From: Lachnospiraceae bacterium C6A11
GTDB taxonomy: Bacteria; Bacillota; Clostridia; Lachnospirales; Lachnospiraceae
Direction of reading: 5' to 3'
Assembly (NCBI GenBank): GCA_000702245.1
Contig: KL370879.1
Coordinates: 95,443 to 159,442, forward strand
DNA: 64,000 nucleotides
The position numbers and the translations under genes were made by a program. The notes beneath the pieces are model-generated. The model made no database searches and was not told the origin of the DNA. It was given only the letters and a program-made list of their open reading frames with translations. Shown in pieces: positions 24,127-31,026 of the stretch (its first letter is position 1; each line of letters opens with the position of its first letter).

Positions 24127-24477
24127 TTATTCTATAATCTCATCTTTGTATTTCCAACAAAACCCAGCAGCATGTTTTTGAACCCCTTTTGCTGCATCCC
24201 TTATACTTTTGGTGCTTATACCAACGGTTTCTGAAGCCTCCGTTACAGTCTGATATTCTGCAATAACATTTCCTTCATCATCCATTTGAATAACAGCTCT
24301 GCCTTTATTTTGAACAACATTTTCAGCTTTTACTCTCTGTTCCTCAGTCTTTTTTTCTTGTTTTGCTTTTTTTACTTTCTCTTTCCTAATTGCTATTCTC
24401 TCTGACTCTTGCTTTTTATATAAAGCCTTAAGACTACGGTAATTTGCGCGACACTGTCGCGCAAATCTGAGGATATT
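24127..24477 (-). pseudogene. Truncated NUMOD1-type (homing-endonuclease-associated) protein
   Basis: An open frame of 116 codons without a credible start: it opens right after TGA at 24478-24480 and no early ATG/GTG/TTG has a ribosome site. The C-terminal part reads AVIQMDDEGNVIAEYQTVTE, ASETVGISTKSIRDAAKG and AAGFCWKYKDEI, the NUMOD1 modular DNA-binding helix-turn-helix found beside HNH and GIY-YIG homing nucleases. A Lys/Glu/Gln-rich coil precedes it. The nuclease part is absent, so this looks like the 3' remnant of an intron or phage-type endonuclease gene. The 23930-24120 region next to it holds only short broken frames. Confidence 0.6.
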
Positions 24478-24544
24478 TCAGATAGAACACACGGCAAAGG
24501 TTCAAGTGAGTACGGTCAAGCCCTTTAATATTAGCTTCTAACAT
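24434..24544 (-). pseudogene. DUF1016 (YhcG-type) N-terminal fragment
   Basis: A 36-codon frame from ATG 24544 contains KGLDRTHLNLCRVFYLKYPQ and ICATVSRKLP, resembling the G(K)GFxxxNLxxMRxFYxxYPxI core of the DUF1016 N-terminal domain of PD-(D/E)XK-type YhcG proteins. It is cut by TAG at 24434. It overlaps the NUMOD1 frame in another register, as expected when two broken genes are joined. Only a fragment, identified from motif memory. Confidence 0.5.
24442..24466. repeat. Perfect 25-bp palindrome
   Basis: ATTTGCGCGACA (24442-24453), central C, TGTCGCGCAAAT (24455-24466). It lies exactly at the junction of the DUF1016 and NUMOD1 remnants and is GC-richer than its surroundings. Confidence 0.8.
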
Positions 24545-24582
24545 ATGTATGCTCTTTTTCAGCAATTATCAATCAGTTCTCC

Positions 24583-24993
24583 TTATAGCGGCCTATTGTA
24601 TTCCTCCAAAATCTTCTCAACAAAATAATCGTACCTTAGGAAAAATCCGTCCTTCATATGAGGCAGTTTGATATAGATATGTTCCTTTCTCCTTGAAAAC
24701 AGCAGATTAGCCTCACCGGGTTCATACAGATATCCGACTTCTTGCAGATCTCTTTCTTTGAGATTGGTCACTATCTGAACAAATTCATCCTTTCTAGGTC
24801 CGGCATATCCCAGTCCAATTAAATCAACTTCTTTTCCGTCCAATTCAAACCGAAATGCATCTTCAACGCCACAGTCATATTCAACGTAAAATGCAAATTG
24901 ATGATCCAACAGCCTTTTGCGCTTCTTGCTGCTGCATTCTCTGAAATAATTCCATTTTTCTACAACAGCAGCTTTATTATCCTCATTCAACAT
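24583..24993 (-). CDS. Hypothetical protein, 136 residues
   Basis: Not recognised. Soluble, acidic-to-neutral, mixed alpha/beta in appearance, without signal peptide or cysteine motifs. Notable segments: WNYFRECSSKKRKRLLDH near the start and HIYIKLPHMKDGFFLRYDYF near the end. The ribosome site before ATG 24993 is weak (GCGGAA). It lies inside the segment bounded by the direct repeats at 22478 and 25039, next to gene remnants, so it may be recently acquired cargo. Confidence 0.55.
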   Translation of the reverse strand: MLNEDNKAAVVEKWNYFRECSSKKRKRLLDHQFAFYVEYDCGVEDAFRFELDGKEVDLIGLGYAGPRKDEFVQIVTNLKERDLQEVGYLYEPGEANLLFSRRKEHIYIKLPHMKDGFFLRYDYFVEKILEEYNRPL

Positions 24994-25038
24994 TTCCGCT
25001 CATCGCCCCCAAAGTTTCTTCAATCATTGTAGTCATTT

Positions 25039-25057
25039 TTAACTTGTGCTCCGCTTT
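25039..25057. repeat. Direct repeat, right copy
   Basis: TTAACTTGTGCTCCGCTTT, 18 of 19 bases identical to 22478-22496. See that entry. Confidence 0.5.
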
Positions 25058-25177
25058 ACACCAAAGAATACCTTACCTCTTTTTTCAGTTCTTCTTCCGG
25101 CTTATCACCTTGTCTGACTCGCTTGAAACGAACACATTTTTCCGGTGTAAAGCCGGACAAATCGTGACAATTCAATA

Positions 25178-26185
25178 TTACATATATAATTTTCCATCGA
25201 AAAATCGTTCCTGAAATGATATTCGCTTCAAGATTTCTTCTTCTGTGATTTCATATCCATCAGGAACAACAATCCATTTATCTTCATTATCGTTCAGCCT
25301 ATGATAAACAGCAATAACACGTCCGGAATACTCTTCAACGGGTTCGTCAATTCCCAGCAAATAAACATCCTGTTCAGCTCCATCTCCTGCAAAAATCCCC
25401 TCAATGTATCCATAATTAACAGGGTACACGATTTGTGGTAATCTAGGATGTGTGCCTCCCAGCGGGCGATCAATCTTGCAGTTTACAAGTCTGCCTATTA
25501 TATCTGAATAATCCGGTTCCGTGTATTCTTTACGTATTACAGCCTCTATAAAGTAATGCTTTTGATTCTTCCATCTACCTTCAGAAAAGCAGTCATCTAT
25601 ATGCCTTACTTTAACAATTTCGAAATCGGCAAAAAGGCTCTCTATATCAGCTCTGTCCACAAAGAAATGTGGAACTCCCTGTTCGGGTCCGTCTGTTTTT
25701 ATCACGGTGTTTTCATCAACTTTAGGAAGCCCCGACTCCGCATATGTCCATGTTTCTTTAGAGCATAACGTCATAAACACCTCTCCGCCAGGTTTAAGAA
25801 CACGCTTTATTTCACGCATGATCTTATGCATTCCGGCTGTATCGGCATGACCTGCGGAGTGCATCGCAAAAATACAATCAAATGCATTATCGGCAAAGGG
25901 CATATTCTCCATGTCGCCCCTTCGGCAAGCTATGTCAACTTCCTGCTTTTTCATATAATCCTTCAGGAAATCAAGCGCATCGTTTGATATATCCATTGCT
26001 GTAACTTTGAAGCCATACTTTGCAAATAACACAGAATGTCTGCCTAGACCGCAGCCAAGATCCAGAATACTCTTACGACCTTCTCTTCTCCATTTTTCAG
26101 CATAGTACCAGCTCTCTTCGCACGGCTGAAGCCATATGGATTTATTTTCTATATTCTTCCAATCAAAAGGTATATAATCTTTCAT
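25178..26185 (-). CDS. Fusion of SAM methyltransferase and small pyrophosphatase-like domain
   Basis: 335 residues. Residues 1-215 are a class I methyltransferase: motif I ILDLGCGLGRHSVLF, the acidic AMDISNDAL, CRRGDMENMPFADNAFDCIFAMHS and VLKPGGEVFMTL. Residues about 222-335 form a second domain, DIIGRLVNCKIDRPLGG..YPVNYGYIEG..GDGAEQDVYLLGIDEP..SGRVIAVYHR, matching the short Clostridial proteins annotated as inorganic pyrophosphatase, which normally stand alone. The two are in one uninterrupted frame with good RBS GGAGAGATAG. The methyl acceptor is unknown. Next genes are an ACT-domain protein and an acetyltransferase upstream. Confidence 0.85.
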   Translation of the reverse strand: MKDYIPFDWKNIENKSIWLQPCEESWYYAEKWRREGRKSILDLGCGLGRHSVLFAKYGFKVTAMDISNDALDFLKDYMKKQEVDIACRRGDMENMPFADNAFDCIFAMHSAGHADTAGMHKIMREIKRVLKPGGEVFMTLCSKETWTYAESGLPKVDENTVIKTDGPEQGVPHFFVDRADIESLFADFEIVKVRHIDDCFSEGRWKNQKHYFIEAVIRKEYTEPDYSDIIGRLVNCKIDRPLGGTHPRLPQIVYPVNYGYIEGIFAGDGAEQDVYLLGIDEPVEEYSGRVIAVYHRLNDNEDKWIVVPDGYEITEEEILKRISFQERFFDGKLYM

Positions 26186-26199
26186 CTATCTCTCCGTTT

Positions 26200-26565
26200 T
26201 TATACTACCGTATATCCTTCAGCAGCCAGAACCTTCAACGCCTTTACATAGTTTTCTTCCTTCACAAGAATATAGTCCGTATTATAAGTCGATACGGCAA
26301 ATATTCCGATCTTGTTTTCCGCAAGAATACCTGACAGTTTCGAAAGTATTCCGATCAACGAAAAATCAAGTACTCCCTGGATACGAAAGCCTTTCCAGCC
26401 ATCATCTCGTTCTATTGTATTTTCCGGAGTATCTTCTGTTCTGCATACCAGAGAAACTTCTTCATCCGTTTTCCCCATAAAATAAAATTCTGCTGAAGTA
26501 TCGATACTCATAATGTCCGTGACTTTACATACAGTAAGATTATACTCTAATTTCTTAAGTTCCAT
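26200..26565 (-). CDS. ACT domain-containing protein
   Basis: 121 residues of the small ACT-domain type (CASTOR/aspartate-kinase-ACT-like). The C-terminal half IQGVLDFSLIGILSKLSGILAENKIGIFAVSTYNTDYILVKE is a clear ACT beta-alpha-beta unit; the N-terminal half resembles the paired domain. Such proteins bind amino acids or act as small regulators, but no function is established. RBS AGGAGC before ATG 26565; 14 bases from the methyltransferase fusion. Confidence 0.82.
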   Translation of the reverse strand: MELKKLEYNLTVCKVTDIMSIDTSAEFYFMGKTDEEVSLVCRTEDTPENTIERDDGWKGFRIQGVLDFSLIGILSKLSGILAENKIGIFAVSTYNTDYILVKEENYVKALKVLAAEGYTVV

Positions 26566-26618
26566 AATTCGCAGCTCCTGTTAGTCCATTACTATCTATA
26601 TTTTTAATAATCATTTTT

Positions 26619-27116
26619 CTATACAAACATCTCCATATCTATACATTTCCAGTTTCCAATCGGCAGTTCACAGTCCCTTATATTGTATTCCTTGAAGCCC
26701 ACCGCTTCGTAGCAGTGCTTTGCACTTTCATTATTCTCAAATACTCCAAGGTCGATCCTGTTTAAACTTAAGTTTTCTTTTACATACTCTACCCCCAGAA
26801 GGAGCATCTCTTTTCCATAGCCTTTTCCACGAAGCTTAGGATCAACTATTACAAATCCGAATCTTACACTGCTGTCATCATCTTCTCTTGGATATCTTAT
26901 AATAAAATGTCCTATAACATTTCCCTCTTCATTCTCTGCTGTTAGCGGGAAGAATCTGCCTGATTCAATCTGCGGAGCATAATTTTCTTCTATGTCATTT
27001 TCTTCCAGAGGATACTTATTAAACCTGTCAGCCGACCATTTATACAGTTCTTCCTCTGTTCTCAGCCATCTGGCAATTATTGGTGAATCTTCTTTCTTAT
27101 AATTTCTTAGTATCAT
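26619..27116 (-). CDS. GNAT family N-acetyltransferase
   Basis: 165 residues. The acetyl-CoA-binding segment FGFVIVDPKLRGKGYGKEML and the later FENNESAKHCYEAVGFKEY are typical of GNAT enzymes. The second Met (27116) is chosen over 27122 because GAGGAGGAA is three bases from the first but nine from the second. Substrate unknown. A terminator for an upstream small transcript stands just ahead of it (27139-27173), so it must have its own promoter or rely on read-through. Confidence 0.88.
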   Translation of the reverse strand: MILRNYKKEDSPIIARWLRTEEELYKWSADRFNKYPLEENDIEENYAPQIESGRFFPLTAENEEGNVIGHFIIRYPREDDDSSVRFGFVIVDPKLRGKGYGKEMLLLGVEYVKENLSLNRIDLGVFENNESAKHCYEAVGFKEYNIRDCELPIGNWKCIDMEMFV

Positions 27117-27138
27117 ATTCATTTCCTCCTCTTGTAAT

Positions 27139-27173
27139 CAAAAAACCACCTATCCGAATTAGATAGATGGTTT
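27139..27173 (-). terminator. Terminator of the 36-residue peptide transcript (repeat copy 1)
   Basis: On the minus strand AAACCATCTATC - TAATTCG - GATAGGTGGTTT followed by TTTG. Almost the same hairpin occurs at 30795-30828. Confidence 0.85.
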
Positions 27174-27208
27174 GAAAATACTAAAATATAAAATAAATAT
27201 ATCGTATA

Positions 27209-27319
27209 TTACACTTTTCTAATTCCTGAACTTTCACATATCAAATTAAGACCATTCACTAGTCTGACTAGAGATGATTTCATCCACTGATGTGAAGTTA
27301 CTGGAACTAATCTACGCAT
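27209..27319 (-). CDS. Small peptide gene, 36 residues (novel)
   Basis: A self-contained unit: promoter TTGACA-17-TATCCT (27366-27394), AAGGAG nine bases before ATG 27319, a 36-codon frame to TAA 27209, and an intrinsic terminator 36 bases later. The peptide begins MRRLVPVTSHQWMKSSL, continues VRLVNGLNLIC and ends ESSGIRKV: basic, amphipathic, one Cys (28), one Trp (12). No known family recognised. A degenerate relative with the same terminator lies at 30795-30876. It could be a toxin, a signalling or antimicrobial peptide, or a small RNA that happens to carry a frame. Confidence 0.6.
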   Translation of the reverse strand: MRRLVPVTSHQWMKSSLVRLVNGLNLICESSGIRKV

Positions 27320-27365
27320 GTAATATAACTCCTTGAATTAATACATTTTTGAAAAAGATATTTTT

Positions 27366-27394
27366 AGGATACGCTCCATTTTTTAATCTGTCAA
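27366..27394 (-). promoter_or_regulatory. Sigma-A promoter of the small peptide unit
   Basis: On the minus strand TTGACA (27389-27394), 17 bases, TATCCT (27366-27371). It lies 47 bases ahead of the peptide start and after the isochorismatase-family gene. Confidence 0.65.
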
Positions 27395-27441
27395 CACATT
27401 TTATATCCACTCTATAGTTTCAACTGTTGTATTCTACATTC

Positions 27442-27951
27442 TCATAAATATTCTACTCCCATTTCTGCTAACTGCTTTCTCATGTTCTGGACTTTTTTCT
27501 CCGGAAACCTGCTGCCGATACATTTTCCTAGCATTTTAACCTTGACTTTGGTCTTTACTGCTCCCTTTGCAGTAGCACCCACACAGCCGCACTCATCAAT
27601 TCCAGAGAGTACAACCTCATTATATCCTGACCTTTCCATATGCTCTCGAAATGCTTTTGAAGTGTAGGAATCTGAACGGTTCTTCACAAAACATAGGTCG
27701 GAAACTATATCCAGTCCTTCGTAAAGCTCTGCTCCTTCAGTTCCCTTAATCGAAAAGCCAACTCCCCACATCACCTTAGGTAAAATGTGTTTGATATATA
27801 TGATGTCGTAACCCGCTTCCTTATAAAAAGCTATGGCTCTATTTACATTTCCGACCAATTCATCTGTGTTGTAGGTAAACATAGGTTTTCTCTTGTCCCA
27901 CAGATAATCTTTCTGCAGATCTATAACTATAAATGCTTTCTTATCTGGCAT
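27442..27951 (-). CDS. Isochorismatase-family cysteine hydrolase
   Basis: 169 residues. The catalytic triad pattern is visible: Asp11 in FIVIDLQKDY, a Lys in IKHILPK, and Cys in SGIDECGCVGATAKGA. Family members hydrolyse amides or vinyl ethers such as nicotinamide or isochorismate; the substrate here is unknown. It follows the HxlR regulator gene by six bases. A second family member lies on the other side of that regulator (28468), so both may be its targets. Confidence 0.88.
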   Translation of the reverse strand: MPDKKAFIVIDLQKDYLWDKRKPMFTYNTDELVGNVNRAIAFYKEAGYDIIYIKHILPKVMWGVGFSIKGTEGAELYEGLDIVSDLCFVKNRSDSYTSKAFREHMERSGYNEVVLSGIDECGCVGATAKGAVKTKVKVKMLGKCIGSRFPEKKVQNMRKQLAEMGVEYL

Positions 27952-27957
27952 TTCCCT

Positions 27958-28392
27958 CTATTCCCCCTTCTTATCTACCAACGGATCATTTCCTTCAGCT
28001 GCTTCCTTCACTAGCCTGCATAATTCATTTTCAGATAGTATCCCCTTATTAATAAGTGCGTCTGTCATACCATTTTCGATCATATAATCCACTCCTACCA
28101 TCTGCATGATATCTATGGCCTCAATCATCTTACGTCCACGCCTCTCGGTTATCGAATACTCGACGCGAAGGGGATATCCATCGAAGGATTTCTTTTCCAC
28201 AAGACCGAATTCAATAAGTTCCTTCAGCTGTTCGAGAAGCATCTTCTGCGTGATGCCTTCTATCTCCCGTTCCAATTCGGCAAGCCCCTTTGGACCATCC
28301 TTCATCTGATATAAGATTATTGTTTTCCATTTACCTTTTATAATGTCATGAACTATTTCAAGCGGACAGGTATAGTCATCCCTTATCTTCAT
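27958..28392 (-). CDS. HxlR family transcriptional regulator
   Basis: 144 residues. The winged-helix HxlR core is clear: CPLEIVHDIIKGKWKTIILYQM, then ITQKMLLEQLKELIEFGLVEKKSFDGYPLRVEYSIT. These regulators respond to aldehydes or redox signals in some bacteria. Conserved Cys9 near the N-terminus is the usual redox-sensitive position. It is flanked by two isochorismatase-family hydrolase genes on the same strand. Confidence 0.92.
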   Translation of the reverse strand: MKIRDDYTCPLEIVHDIIKGKWKTIILYQMKDGPKGLAELEREIEGITQKMLLEQLKELIEFGLVEKKSFDGYPLRVEYSITERRGRKMIEAIDIMQMVGVDYMIENGMTDALINKGILSENELCRLVKEAAEGNDPLVDKKGE

Positions 28393-28467
28393 AATTTTTC
28401 CATCCTGTTTTCATCCTGTTCGATTAGTTAATTTCCTTTGAAATATAATTTCATCTCTGATGGACTG

Positions 28468-29019
28468 TTACGCTCTAAGATATTCGTCAGATTTAATTAC
28501 ATTTGCGAAGCCCTCAGCAAGTGATGCCATATAAACAGCATGTACCGTCTCAGCATCTATCTTTTTTCCATCATATTTAAGCGACATGGTAGTACAAGCA
28601 TCATCTATTAAAGTAACATTATATCCATAGTCCTGACAAGCTCTAACTGTTGTATCTACACACATGTGGGACATCATTCCAACAACTACTATGTCTGTTA
28701 TCTCATTCTCCTGCAAATACTTGCGAAGATCAGTTCCGAGAAATGAACTCGGGTATTCCTTATGAATTATCTTCTCTCCTTCTATCGGTTTCACAAGTCT
28801 ATGAATCCCCGATAAAACCTTAAAGTTATGCTGGACATGAATTACAGTTTTCCCCTCTGATCTGAACTTCTCCAAAACCCACGCAGCATTTTTTGCCGCA
28901 TACCTTGGTTTATGCAGAAGCATAGGGCCTGGTGTGAAATAAATATCCTGGATATCAATCAGTAGTAACGCTTCCTTTATTCGCTCATTATTATTCTCAG
29001 TAATAATCCTTTTTTTCAC
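28468..29019 (-). CDS. Isochorismatase-family cysteine hydrolase
   Basis: 183 residues starting at GTG 29019 with GGAGGAGAATCAAG before it. Asp22 in LLLIDIQDIYF, Lys in the IHKEYPSSF region and Cys in GMMSHMCVDTTVRACQDYGY give the hydrolase triad. The VTLIDDACTTMS tail segment is typical. Closer to the nicotinamidase/YcaC-like side of the family; substrate unknown. HxlR regulator and a second hydrolase are downstream. Confidence 0.9.
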   Translation of the reverse strand: MKKRIITENNNERIKEALLLIDIQDIYFTPGPMLLHKPRYAAKNAAWVLEKFRSEGKTVIHVQHNFKVLSGIHRLVKPIEGEKIIHKEYPSSFLGTDLRKYLQENEITDIVVVGMMSHMCVDTTVRACQDYGYNVTLIDDACTTMSLKYDGKKIDAETVHAVYMASLAEGFANVIKSDEYLRA

Positions 29020-29130
29020 CTTGATTCTCCTCCTGTAAATGACTTACAAATTCTTCTTCTGTTTTTTATACCGAAAGAATATCGCAGTTTCCAGGAATTG
29101 AACATTACCCACTTTTTTGTGGGTATAATA

Positions 29131-29152
29131 AACCCGGCCCAAACGGCCGGGT
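29131..29152. terminator. Terminator after the methyltransferase-transglutaminase gene
   Basis: ACCCGGCC-CAAAC-GGCCGGGT (29132-29152); on the minus strand followed by TTATTATA. A second small hairpin CCCAC-TTTTTT-GTGGG lies at 29108-29123. The rest of 29020-29264 is AT-rich and holds no frame. Confidence 0.75.
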
Positions 29153-29264
29153 CAAGCATATTTAAAAATCTAGCATAATGAAATTCCAAAATCAAAGATT
29201 AAATATACTTATTTCTGAATATCGAAGATTCTCAAAAAATGTCCCAATATTAATTTAAAATTCA

Positions 29265-30719
29265 TTAATATGTGCCTCTAATTCTTCTCACATTACGATT
29301 CATCATATGTCGGCCGTAATACCTAAAGGCAAGTTTCTTGATAAATCCCATTTCCTGATGATGCTCTTTAAGAAGTGCATCCGGAGAGTCGTAGATTCCG
29401 AAATCCTGATTAATTCCAGTACTCTGAATATAAGTGTTATTACGATTGAAATCTATAACCGGATTCTTAAAATCCTCAACCCCAACTCCGAATTTACAGA
29501 ATGCTCCAGTGCAATTACTATTCTTCTGCTGAAGCTTTCCAAGATAATCCTTATCTATAATAAATGCCTCAAGCTCATACCATTTACCCTCTAAGTATAC
29601 CTCTACCCAGCTATGGAATATATTCTTCGGTGCCTGCTTATATACAAAGCCATTCATAGCACCTTCCTGCAGTTCCTTTCTTATGGTGAATCCATGAACT
29701 CTACAAGGAATACCAACTGCCCTTAGAAGCGCCATAAAAAGTGTACCTTTAGTATTGCACTGTCCATATCCATCCTTCAGGACCTTTGAGGCAGGAATAC
29801 TGTCATCCACATTGTATCCGAAACGGATCTCATCTCTGATATAATTATAAATCGAACGTATTCTTTCAAACTCCGGAAGTTCTCTCCAGCCACGCTTTCT
29901 TATAAGTTCCTGGATCATATAGTTATCATAATCCAGCATGTGAGTCTGGTCCAGATATGACGCACTAAGATTTTTCTCTATATCATTTTCAGCATCAAAA
30001 GCTTCATCACTTTCAATAGCTTTATCTGCTTCATTTATTTTTCTTTTAGCATTATATGATTCGTCTTTCTTTAGGCTCATCACAAATGTATATTTACATC
30101 TGATATTCTTCTCCGCCTTAAACCCGAATCTCGAGAAAAATACCTCCTTATCACTATTAAAATATTCCCGGAAATATTTAGGCGTACATATAGTTTCAGT
30201 GATATACATAGGAGCAAATTTTAGCTTGCTAGACATACCTTTTTGTCTTTCCCAATCAAGAATTATAAGATGACCATCTTTCTTAATGAGCCTATGGGCT
30301 TCTGAAAGAATTCCATTCCAGAGGTCAGGATTACATTCATGAAGCACCAGACCTATGATAATGTAATCAAATATCCCACTCTTAAGTCCTGTATCTGCAG
30401 CATCTCTACAGATCAGTTTCATATTTTTAAGATTCAGACTATTCACCTTCTGTCTCGCCTTACGAAGCATAGATTTTGATCTGTCCAGTCCCACAACCGT
30501 CATATTCGGATTCTTGATTGCAACACTGATTCCGTTAGATCCGGTTCCACAGCACATATCAAGGACCATACTCTTTTCATCCGGAATCAATTCCGTCAAG
30601 ACTTCTCTCGGATTCCTTCCATCCTTCCTACCATTATTTCTGAAAAACGTCTTGTCTAAAATGTCATAACCTGGTGACATTATCTTATACATATATTTAC
30701 TCGCTACTTTACTTGCCAT
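29265..30719 (-). CDS. Fusion of SAM methyltransferase and transglutaminase-like domain
   Basis: 484 residues. N-terminal part (about 1-215): class I methyltransferase with MVLDMCCGTGSNGISVA, VVGLDRSKSMLRKAR, CRDAADTG and IIIGLVLHEC. A charged linker (215-265) leads to a transglutaminase-like domain: GYGQCNTKGTLFMALLRAVGIPCRVHG (catalytic Cys), FHSWVEVYLEGKWYELEAF (His and acidic residue). This second half resembles stand-alone transglutaminase-like cysteine proteases of Clostridia. No signal peptide, so the protein is cytosolic. The combination is unusual. RBS GGGAG before ATG 30719. Confidence 0.85.
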   Translation of the reverse strand: MASKVASKYMYKIMSPGYDILDKTFFRNNGRKDGRNPREVLTELIPDEKSMVLDMCCGTGSNGISVAIKNPNMTVVGLDRSKSMLRKARQKVNSLNLKNMKLICRDAADTGLKSGIFDYIIIGLVLHECNPDLWNGILSEAHRLIKKDGHLIILDWERQKGMSSKLKFAPMYITETICTPKYFREYFNSDKEVFFSRFGFKAEKNIRCKYTFVMSLKKDESYNAKRKINEADKAIESDEAFDAENDIEKNLSASYLDQTHMLDYDNYMIQELIRKRGWRELPEFERIRSIYNYIRDEIRFGYNVDDSIPASKVLKDGYGQCNTKGTLFMALLRAVGIPCRVHGFTIRKELQEGAMNGFVYKQAPKNIFHSWVEVYLEGKWYELEAFIIDKDYLGKLQQKNSNCTGAFCKFGVGVEDFKNPVIDFNRNNTYIQSTGINQDFGIYDSPDALLKEHHQEMGFIKKLAFRYYGRHMMNRNVRRIRGTY

Positions 30720-30794
30720 CTCATTTAGCTCCCTTCATACATTCTTTTATGTTCATTTGTTCATATGTTAATACATATTAACTTGTTTGTCAAT

Positions 30795-30828
30795 AAAAAA
30801 CCACCTATCCGAATTAGATAAGTGGTTT
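30795..30828 (-). terminator. Terminator, repeat copy 2
   Basis: On the minus strand AAACCACTTATC - TAATTCG - GATAGGTGGTTT then TTTATTG. Differs from 27139-27173 at only a few stem positions. Confidence 0.8.
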
Positions 30829-30876
30829 AAAAACACTGATATATACATTTGAAGTTGCGAGAACCGGTCTACTCAT
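30814..30876 (-). pseudogene. Degenerate copy of the 36-residue peptide gene
   Basis: ATG 30876 opens a 20-codon frame beginning MSRPVLATSN, parallel to MRRLVPVTSH of the intact gene. The shared TAATTCAAGG upstream, the GAAGTT..GAAC..TCTAC match, and the near-identical terminator show common origin. The spacer of the ribosome site is deleted and the frame runs into the terminator stem, so it is probably dead. Confidence 0.5.
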
Positions 30877-30915
30877 ACCTTGAATTACCTGACAGATGTC
30901 ATAACCGAATGCAAA

Positions 30916-31026
30916 TCACCCTCTACGGCACAGCCTTTTTTTACCTGTAAAATACGCCGTCGTTTCAGCCAATCCGAGCCTCTTTGATGGATGAGTCAGT
31001 TTTGTGAAAAACTCAAAATCATTCAC
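30916..31026 (-). CDS. Small frame overlapping the histidine kinase stop
   Basis: GTG 31026 overlaps the kinase TGA as GTGA and has GGAGG ten bases upstream. The 36-codon frame reads MNDFEFFTKLTHPSKRLGLA and ends KKRLCRRG. A run of seven A (about 30940-30946) interrupts it: with one A fewer, translation would continue as GCAVEGDLHSVMTSVR to another stop. It is therefore either a short coupled gene or a frameshifted remnant. No family recognised. Confidence 0.4.
   Translation of the reverse strand: MNDFEFFTKLTHPSKRLGLAETTAYFTGKKRLCRRG

Noticed and set aside
22533-25057. Complete insertion sequence
   Set aside because: No transposase or integrase and no terminal inverted repeats were found; only direct repeats and nuclease-gene remnants.
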